A stretch of 19,256 nucleotides of DNA, from positions 524,060-543,315 of the forward strand of contig KQ481950.1 of assembly GCA_001430745.1 (NCBI GenBank), given 5' to 3'. The notes beneath the pieces are model-generated. The model saw only the letters and a list, made by a program, of their open reading frames with translations, was not told where the DNA came from and did not search any database. This document shows, in pieces, positions 10,120 through 17,300 of the stretch. The position numbers and the translations under genes were made by a program. The first letter of the stretch is position 1; every line of letters starts with the position of its first letter. Origin of the DNA: Auxenochlorella pyrenoidosa. Taxonomy: Eukaryota; Chlorophyta; Trebouxiophyceae; Chlorellales; Chlorellaceae.

Positions 10120-13100
10120 GTAAGCCTGTGGATGTCCTGCGCAGTTGGAGCGCAATTCAGCGTCTTATCAGTGCAACTGTAGGCTGGCAGGCCAGGTCTG
10201 CACAGGGCAACCTTTCCGAAAAGTGCAGCACGCTGGCATCCACAGCATGGCGGCGCCGCACAACGGTCACATGGGGCCGCCAGGCGAGTGCCCACCCGCG
10301 CTGTGCTCCCTGCTAGCAGCCTCGCCCACCCACGCCGTCAACTATTACTACAAGTATCAGAAGACGCTGGCCAGCCCAGGCCAGGTGGACACGCCAAACG
10401 GGCTGGCGCTGACGGCAGCGGGCGACGCCCTCTAGTGAGCCCCAGGCTGCCCAGCACAACATACGCAAGCATGAGCGCACACGTTGACAATGTTCACGCA
10501 CGTGCAGGCCGCTGCTGCCGTGCCAGCAACCGCGGCTGCCCGGCCGCTCGTGGCCGACTCACCTCTGCCGCCCATGCCCACCTCATGCCCCCCCCCCCAC
10601 CCCACCCCACCCCATCCCAAGCGTCGCCGACTCGGGCAACCATCGCATACAGAAGCTCTCCACGGCCAACGGCGCCATGCTGGACGAGTTTGGCTCCTCC
10701 GGTACAGTTTGAGCGGGGGCAGGCTGCGCGTGCGCACCAGCGGCGCCTTTGTTGCAAGTCCCGCTGCGGCTAGGCAGACATCAAACCCAAACGAACAAGC
10801 TGCCTGTCTGCCACCCGACATGCGGCCTGTCTGCCGTTCTTTCCCGGACCCTGCAGTGCTTGAAAACCCTGTTGGCATTCACTTTGACCCTTTGTACAGC
10901 CGCTTGTACGGTGAGTGCCCCGCAGTGGCTGCTGCCCCCTGGCTGCACGAGACTCTTGGCTCAGGGTGCGTGGGAGGCTCGACAGACAAGGCTGCTCTAC
11001 CAGGCCTCTCTCCTGCACCTCAATCGCACCCTTCCCGGCGCGCCCAACCCCACCCAAAACCCCTGCTTCCACTAAATGCTACTGCTGCCTCTCCAGCAGT
11101 CGCCGACGCCAATAAGCAGCAGGTCCTGGTGAGCGCTGTGCTCAAGGCGGCCTCCCACCGCGAGCACACAGCCAACTGTCGGGGCCCTGCTGAGCTGCGC
11201 CGGCCCGACACGCGAGCTTGCCTCCTACGGCCACCTGTTTGAGGCGCTGAATGCGCCGCCCCTCAACCCCACGCCGCCGTCGACCCATGCAGGTCTTCTC
11301 TGCCGGCGGGACCTTCCTCTCCATCCTGGCCAACACCGATGCCTATGCCAACGGATATGTGTACGGGCCCAACGGCGTGTGCTGCGACCCGGAGGGGAGC
11401 GTGTGAGATGAGCAGGCAGCGAGGCGCGCGCGGGCTCACTGCCGGTGCTGCCAGCTGGCCGCCACGGCGTGCCCTCCGGCCAGGCCCTGGCCCGGCCCTG
11501 CGGGGCTGAACCCCAGTTGGCAAACCCCGTGCCCCCTCCAGATACGTGGTTGACGCCTTGCGGAACGAGGTGCAGAAGTTCCGCGCCAACGGGACATTTG
11601 TGTGGAGGACCCCCTCCAGCATTGGGGTGGGTGCTCTGGCTGCAAGGCCTTGCCCCTTCAGTGTGACAGCCTTTCCAGGGGACGGGAGGGCTGGTGCCAG
11701 GGGCCAGGGCCAGGGCCAGGGCTGCAAGAGGCAGGAGGGGGGCACCTGCTGCCGGGGCAGCCTGCGAGGCCTGTGCTCCCTAAATACTCAGCTTGAGTCT
11801 GCAGGACAGCCCAAGCTGTGCCTAACCCAGGGTCTGGATCCCCACCCCTTGCAACGGCCATGCATGCAGTTCTACGTCCCCACCGACTGCACACACTCTG
11901 CCGCCTCTGGCTCGATCTGGGTGGTAGACTATGGCAACAAGCGCATGGTTGAGTTGAATGCGACCACGGGCGAACAGCTGTCCACGCTCAGCCCCATTAC
12001 GTTCCCGAACATCGTTGTGGACGCGCCCGACGGCACCCTGTTTGTGTCGGGTGAGCAGGGCGGGCCAGGCGTGGCCCCACGCGCCCCGCTGCCGCCCCAC
12101 GCTGGGCCGGGTGGCGGGCGCCAACTGCCGTGCGACGCGCCTCCGCCTTTGCCTCCCTGCTGTGGCCTGCCTCTACGACGCGCCTCCGTCCTGGCCGCAC
12201 CCCACGCCTGCAGACAACCTCTACATGAACGTGACACAGGTGACACTGGCTGGGGAGATCCTCACCAGGTTTGGCCAGTACGGCCAGACGTACAGCCCAA
12301 CGACCAACCAGTTCAGCAGCATCGGGGGGGTGGCCGTCCACTCGGTGGGGGGCGTACCCACCACGGTCTATGTCTCAGACAGCAACTCTGACTACGTACG
12401 AGTGTGGACCCGCGCGCTGTGAGTGCGCGCCGCAGCGCCGTGGCAGCGCCCATACGGGCCCGTGCTGCAGTGGGGGCGCTGTTGCGATGGATTGCATTGG
12501 GCATGCCGTTCTCTGCCTCTCCGTTCTGCTGTTAAGTACGCCGCCGCACCTTCTCTTCCATCCCTGGTTCAGGTATCCAAATCCGCCGCCCTCCCCCAGC
12601 CCCCACCACCCAGACCGTCACCACCACCACCTAGCCCCTCCCCTCCGCCACCCAGCCCCTCACCGCCACCACCCAGTCCCTCCCCTCCGCCGCCCAGCCC
12701 CTCACCGCCACCACCCAGCCCCTCACCGCCACCGCCCAGCCCTTCTCCTCCGCCACCCAGCCCCTCACCGCCGCCGCCCAGCCCCTCACCGCCACCACCG
12801 CCGTCCCCGCCCCAGCCGCCCCCTCCTCCCCATCCCTCGCCGCCTCCCCGCCCCCGCCCACCCTCCCCACGCCCGCCCCGCCCGCGTCCGCCCCGCCCGC
12901 GGCCGCCGCACCCGCACCCGCCGCCGCCTCGATTCCGCCAACCTGCCCGGGGCCGCATCCCGCCGCCCCCGCTGGTGGCGCGCCCTCGGGTGCGCTGACT
13001 GCCAGGGCTCTGCACCCGGAGCTGTTGTGGTGTGCACCGGGCAAGGGTGGGGCCAGGGCTGGCGTGACAAGCACTTGCAACGCACTTATCACCCTGCTGC

Positions 13101-13372
13101 AGTGTCGGCCCCGCGGCGGTATCTGCTCGCGCTCACAGCCCTGCTGCGGCGGCCTCACCTGCCTGGCAGTCAGCGCCAGGGGAGGCATCTGCATACGCGG
13201 ACAGGTGAGGCGCCGAGTACGCTGCATCGGCAAAGCCCACGTTGGTGAGGCAGCTAGGTCCAGTTTGCCATTGGCATGTGGCCAATGTGGCCACAGATGT
13301 GACCGAGGTCTGTGTTTGCATTCTGCTCAGAGGCACCGATGCTCATGTTTTTTTCTTGCTGCGTAGGGCTGA
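9981..13372 (+). CDS. Secreted NHL-like beta-propeller / hydroxyproline-rich / Cys-rich protein
   Basis: I propose 12 exons: 9981-10119, 10317-10434, 10622-10701, 10857-10910, 11100-11128, 11293-11402, 11542-11626, 11870-12050, 12214-12418, 12614-12989, 13103-13204 and 13367-13372, about 494 residues. The order is hydrophobic signal (36-49), a propeller of NHL-like blades (about 53-333), a proline-rich block (334-459) and a six-Cys module (460-493). Blade motifs include PNGLALTAAGDALYVADSGN, NPVGIHF with LYVADANKQQ, PNGVCCDPEGSVYVVDALRN, GSIWVVDYGNKRMVEL and TVYVSDSNSDYVRVW. Three N-glycosylation sequons (NGT, NAT, NVT) also fit an extracellular fate. All donors are GT. A cell-wall or extracellular-matrix role is inferred; no close named homologue is recognised. 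The core exons 2-9 are solid; exon 1, the start of exon 10 and the last exons are less sure. Confidence 0.82.
10588..10618 (+). repeat. C-rich tract before exon 3 acceptor (G-quadruplex potential on minus)
   Basis: A run of 11 C is followed by three CCCC blocks spaced by single A and a final CCC, ending just before acceptor CCCAAG. It serves as the polypyrimidine tract. The minus strand has at least four G-runs. Confidence 0.7.
10730..10800 (+). repeat. Dispersed repeat, copy 1 (intron 3 of propeller gene)
   Basis: The core (10751-10800) reads GTTGCAAGTCCCGCTGCGGC, then TAGGCAGACATCAAACCCAA and further. It matches 15650-15695 at most positions with a small indel. Shared GTGCGC(A)CCAGCGGC upstream extends the similarity. 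It lies wholly in an intron. Confidence 0.72.
11697..11722 (+). repeat. Hexanucleotide CCAGGG repeat in intron 7 of propeller gene
   Basis: Four consecutive, near-perfect CCAGGG units lie inside the 243-nt intron 11627-11869. No other structure is seen there. Confidence 0.75.
12614..12989 (+). other. Exon 10: extensin/HRGP-like SPSPPPP and RPPRP block
   Basis: The block contains eight SPSPPPP heptads, then a PPPSPP/HPSPPPRPRPP/RPPRPRPPHPHPP tract and a short IPPPPLVARPR end. In chlorophytes such Ser-Pro blocks are rod-like, hydroxylated and arabinogalactosylated cell-wall modules (pherophorin/extensin type; family knowledge). The acceptor CACCCAG|ACC at 12612-12613 is chosen because it joins the strong donor CT|GTGAGT at 12418/12419 to the SPSPPPP frame. 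The earlier acceptor at about 12572 would give a His/Arg-rich frame instead. Confidence 0.75.
12633..12800 (+). repeat. 21-bp coding minisatellite, 8 units (SPSPPPP)
   Basis: Eight tandem 21-bp units begin with AGCCCCTC, AGTCCCTC or AGCCCTTC and each encode SPSPPPP. Third positions vary among units while the protein heptad is constant. That implies selection on the peptide rather than recent DNA expansion. Confidence 0.92.
13103..13204 (+). other. Exon 11: six-cysteine knottin-like module
   Basis: A single 102-nt exon with an excellent acceptor (CTGCTGCAG) and donor (CAG|GTGAGG) encodes 34 residues. The cysteine pattern is C-x6-C-x5-CC-x4-C-x9-C, with glycines in GGICS, CCGGLTC and GGICI. 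This C-C-CC-C-C order is typical of inhibitor-cystine-knot-like folds, and similar small modules end some secreted proteins. The fold assignment is inference. Joining to exon 10 is in phase 0 from donor CGG|GTGCGC at 12990; an alternative donor at 12974 is also in phase. If splicing fails, exon 10 reads into TGA at 12996-12998. Confidence 0.6.
13367..13372 (+). other. Proposed terminal mini-coding exon with stop codon
   Basis: After the strong donor at 13205, the best acceptor is the T-rich tract ending GCGTAG at 13366. It gives GGC TGA, so the protein ends one residue after the Cys module. An alternative acceptor at 13330 would add about 11 residues before TAG. Confidence 0.4.
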
Positions 13373-13796
13373 CACTGCGGCAACCCGTGTGGCTGGCGGC
13401 TCCGGTCGCAGCCAATATGGGCCATGCCACATCCCTGCGGCTGCAACTCTGCCGCAGCGCTTCCACTAGGGCAAGAGTCATGGCCTGTCAAAGGGGCCCA
13501 GCGGACATGGGGACAAATGGGCTCCTGTCTCCACTGTCAGGGAATGCAGTGGCCCTGCCGCTTTCTGTTGCCACCCTTCTGATTCCACAGGACAGCCGAC
13601 TTGGCCACGTGTGTGTTGCATGGCCGCTGACATTTCAGTCGGCGGCAACAAAACTTGGGACAACAATGGTCTAGTGAATAGAGCTTGAACATGCCAAAAG
13701 GATGAGTAAGCTGCGGCTGCAACTATGTAGATACTAGTAGAAGAATGCGAGCTCAATAAAGAAGCAAGATCCTAATTGGTGGCCGCCATCGGTCCG
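13373..13796. other. Convergent 3' UTR interval
   Basis: This 424-nt stretch lies between the two stop codons and must hold both 3' ends. Open frames inside it (for example plus 13312-13674) show no domain and are not called genes. It includes the AATAAA at 13755. Confidence 0.55.
13755..13760 (+). terminator. AATAAA, candidate poly(A) signal for propeller gene
   Basis: A perfect AATAAA lies about 380 nt after the proposed stop codon and 37 nt before the channel stop codon on the other strand. Chlorophyte genes often use TGTAA instead, and I found no TGTAA between 13373 and 13796, so this is a tentative assignment. Confidence 0.4.
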
Positions 13797-14370
13797 CTAT
13801 CGAGTGCTGTCGACGTGCCAAACGTCTGGCGGCTCGCCCGTCTCGCCTGCCGCAGCGCCTGCTGCGCCCAGCTTGCCCGCCGTGCCTGCTGTGCCTGCAT
13901 CAGACTCGACCGTCACACGGGACAGCTCCAAGGATGGGCGGGGCAGGGAGCGGGCGAACCAGCTGCCAAGCTTGCTGGCGTTGGCGGTCGTGGCCACGCT
14001 GGCACGGCTCTGCCGCTGCGCCAGCGCCTGCTGCTGTGCGGCGGCCGCCGCCGCAAGGGCTAGCTCCTCCCGCAGGCGCAGCAGGCGCGCCACGGCGGTG
14101 CTGCGGAAGCTGGGCCGCCGCCCAATGGACGACCGGGCGCCAGCGGCAGCGACCAAGTCGCCAGCGCCACTGCGGCCAGCAGGCAGAGGCGCGGCTGCCC
14201 CGCCGCTGTCGCCATCGGGCCCGCCGCCAGGCCCGCCGCCGTTGCTGAGGGCGGGTGACAGCGACTCTTGACGCACCCCCAGCGTCAGCAGCAGCCGGTC
14301 CAGCAGGTGCACGAGCACCGCGGGGTGCCGCTGTCGAAGCTGCTCCGCCAGCTGCGAGCAGCTGATGCGC
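13797..14370 (-). other. Channel last exon: CNBD end and long C-terminal tail
   Basis: The exon gives 191 codons and TAG (13797-13799). The first ~35 residues (RISCSQLAEQLRQRHPAVLV, then HLLDRLLLTLG) complete the CNBD-like fold. They are followed by a Gly/Pro/Ala linker, an RRPS site at 14109-14120 matching the R-R-x-S kinase consensus, a predicted helix (RLLRLREELALAAAAAAQQQ) and a Ser/Thr-rich end. No ankyrin or KHA domain is seen. Confidence 0.82.
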
Positions 14371-17300
14371 CTGCGCAGCAAACAAGGCACGGGCGGCGGC
14401 CTTTGCTTGCACGGGCGGCGTTCCAGCAGGCTTTGCGGGGGCTGTGCAGAACTGCACTGAGGTGCTGGATCAGCTAGAAGGCAACCTCAACTGGCACCGA
14501 GCGGGCAGCAGGTGCACTGCACAACGCAGCAGACGGGTGGCCGCTGCGAGCAGGTGTGCCTGGAAGGCAGCCAGCCCCGCTGCCGCAGGCCAGGGTCACC
14601 CACCAGAGGTGGCACTCGGTGAGCGCGACCGCGTCCTGCTGCCATGTCGGTCCCAGCCTGCTGCCTCGGCCTCGCCGCTGGCCCTGCTTGCCCGCCTCGG
14701 CATCGCTGCTGCTGCTGGCGTCATCGCTGGCGCTGCCGCTAGTGTCGCGGCTGCCGGCCCTCTCCCCTGCCGCGCCTGGCGCGCCCGCTGCGTCGCCCGA
14801 GACATCCGGCGCACCTGCACCAGGCTCCGCACCATCTTGCACCTCTGGCGGCGGGTCGCCCCCCGCCGCAAACAGGGCTGTGAGCCCGATAATGGCTGGG
14901 CCGCAGAAGTCGACACGAGATCCCAGGTAGCTGCGCTGCCCCGAGGCGGGCGCCTCGCCAGGCCGCAGTGCACGCATCTCGCCTGCAGGCGGGCGGGCCC
15001 TGGCGGCAGCGGTGAGGGGCGCCAGAGCGGAGGCGAGGCACAGAGCACTGCGGTGCCACGCTGGAGAGCCGACACCTCTCCACCTGCCGCGGGCAGCTCC
15101 ACCGCAGCTTGCACACCACCGCGGCTGCCGCCCGCTGCCCCGCGGCAGCTGGCGTGAGCACCAGCCCGGCCCATACCAGCCCCAGGGCAGCCCTCTGCCT
15201 GGGGGAGCATGCCACCAGAATGGCCAGCCCCCCAAGTTCCCTCCAGAGCGGCGTGCAGCCAGCCGGGCCAGCCCCCCACCTTCTTGCAGGATGAACAGGC
15301 GCGGCCCTGGCAGGTCCAGCTGCCCCAGGTCTCCTGGAGGGATCAGGGGCTTGGCCTGGGACAGGCTGTCCCCCGCCGCCATGCGCACCGGCACAGAGGC
15401 GGCGGCCAGGATATGCCGAACCTGCAGGGGTGGCAGGGGAGGTGTGCTGGTCTCAGTGCTTGGGTGGCCCAGTGCTCGGGTGGCAGGGGAGGTGCGCGGT
15501 TGCCGATGCCCTGGTGGCGGGACAGCACGCGGTCGCACCGGGCGTGACCTGGGGGCCGTACAGGTGCTGAGACAGGGCGGAGACCAAGAACAAAGGTGCT
15601 GACAGGGCGGCAGTGCGCCAGCGGCCGGAGATAGTGGCGCAGCGTCTGCGTCGCAAGTTCCGTTGCGGCTAGACAGACTCCAAACCCAAACAAGCCAGCG
15701 AGCCTGGCGGGCAGGCAGGCAGGCAGGCTTCCCCTTGCCTGCTTCTTCTCCCGGGGTGGCAGGTCTGGCGGGAAGAAGCCCAGCTCCGACAGCGCCCAGG
15801 CCTGCTTGTCCTGCACCACGCGGGCGCGCAGCCGGGGGGGCAGCTCCCCGTACAGCTGGAAGCGCAGGTCGTGGGCGGCTGCGGGGGTGAGGCGGGGCAG
15901 GGGTTGGGAGATGGAGACATGCGCAGGGGTGGCGTGGCAGCGGGCCCCGCGCAGTCGCCAGGCTGGCCGGCCGCGGCGCGGCACGCTATCGCGCAGCCTG
16001 CCTCGCAGCGGACAGCGAACGGGCACTGTGCGCCCTAGTGCTTCTCTGCTGCGCCTGGGTGGCCACACACGTAAAGTGCGCCGGGCTCACCCTCGTCGGG
16101 CGGCACCCACTGGTCGGCGTAGTAGGTGCGGATCTTGCGGCGCAGCGCGCGCGGCAGGGCCAGCTGCTGCATCACCTCCTCGGCGTCCTGCACGGCAGGG
16201 ACAGCAAGGCTGGGGGGCGTTTTAGTGGGCGGCAGCGCTGGGAGGGGTCTGAGTGCGCCGGCCACGCGCGCCAGCCTCCGGAACGGTCAGATCGGTGCGC
16301 GCATTCATTGCTGCCCTGTGGAAGGAGCTGTCTTTGAGAGAGTAATGCAGGCCGCAAGCAGTGAGTTGAAGGGCACACAGAAGCGGCCCGCGGCGCGTGT
16401 GAGGCAGAGCGTAGCAGGGCGAGGGCATCCGCGTGGTGAGCCGTGGGGTGGCTTGCCTCGAGCTTTTCCCGCACAGCGGCGTTCCGGCGGGCGGTGGGGC
16501 CAGAGGCAGACAGGATGGTGGTGGCCTGGGGGAGGCGAAGAGTCAAGATGCAGCGCAGCGGTGGGGCTGTAGCAGGCCGAATGACAGCGCGGCACGAGCC
16601 GCCCCAAAGGTGGCAGGGGCGCATGCCAGCCCTGGTGCGCGCACGCATGCACTGCGTGCATGCAGGAGCAGCGTCGCACTGTGCTGATGATGTAGCCAAA
16701 GAATGCGACGCCGATGATCTCGAAAACCATCGTCACCGCCACCTCAGAGGTGGTGTACTGCAACAGGAGGGGCGAGGGCCCGAATCAGAGCCGCGTGCCA
16801 GGCGGTGTGCGTCGTGCCAGCACCTGGGCAGCTCCTGTACTTGATGAAAAAACACGCAAAGGGGAGCCAGGCAGGCACACGCTGCCGAATCGCTGTCGCA
16901 GCTGCAGCGGCGGAGGCAACAGGGGCGCGTGCACGCTTCCCCCCGCCCTGCTGCAGCGCACTGGCGTGATGTCTCCATAGCCTGCACCCCAGCGGCGAGG
17001 GAACGACGTGGCGGGGCGTTTTGCATCTTGATTGCAAGATGCACTTGGCATGGGGACAGCCTGCAATGCCGAGCCTCGGCGAGCGGAGCCTGCAGCACGA
17101 TATGCCTGTTCCGCAGCCTGCCCGGCAGCCGAGCCCGCCACAGTCTCCCCGCGGCCGCAGTCCCAGCTGCACCCACACCCACCGATGGTTGCAACGGTGG
17201 TCAGGGCGAAATAGACGGAGACCAGCCAGCGGGTGGCGTCTGAGGAGGTGGCCAGGTCAATGCCCTTGCCATTCGCTGCGATGAGGACGGTGAGGGGGTG

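Larger units (their letters stand above)
10317..12418 (+). other. NHL-type beta-propeller region (exons 2-9)
   Basis: Residues about 47-333 repeat a pattern of P-x-G-[IVL]-x-x-x-x-x-[DG]-x-[LIV]-[YW]-V-x-D-x-x-[NY]-x-x-[VI]. Five or six recognisable units follow the NHL blade consensus (YVADSGNHRIQKL, YVADANKQQVLVF, YVVDALRNEVQKF, WVVDYGNKRMVEL, FVSDNLYMNVTQV, YVSDSNSDYVRVW). Introns often fall inside the Tyr-Val-Ala-Asp motif, so each is restored only after splicing; this strongly supports the chosen sites. Exon 5 is only 29 nt. NHL propellers usually bind proteins, sugars or nucleic acids; the ligand is unknown. Confidence 0.85.
15422..15738 (-). other. Channel intron with GC donor, contains a dispersed repeat
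   Basis: The donor is AAGCAG|GCAAGG at 15737-15738 and the acceptor is CCTGCAG at 15422. Joining gives REKKQ-VRHILAAAS in phase 0. Within its 317 nt lie one copy of a dispersed repeat (15613-15695), a GCAG tetranucleotide run (about 15710-15727) and two 18-bp near-identical direct repeats (15427, 15477). Confidence 0.75.

Noticed and set aside
12423..12998. Stand-alone 191-codon proline-rich gene
   Set aside because: Its 5' part runs through intron sequence after a strong donor at 12419; the repeat is better joined to the propeller exons upstream.
12569..13015. 148-codon minus-strand Gly-rich open frame (GEGLGGGG repeats)
   Set aside because: It is the antisense of the SPSPPPP coding repeat; a GC-rich repeat with a 21-bp period stays open on both strands.
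13312..13674. 120-codon plus-strand frame after the Cys module as a C-terminal extension
   Set aside because: The phase from exon 11 leads to TGA right after the best acceptor; the frame has no domain and lies in the convergent 3' UTR interval.
15343..16068. 241-codon minus-strand open frame spanning channel exons and an intron
   Set aside because: Its middle part is the repeat-containing intron; splicing with a GC donor gives the conserved C-linker/CNBD sequence.
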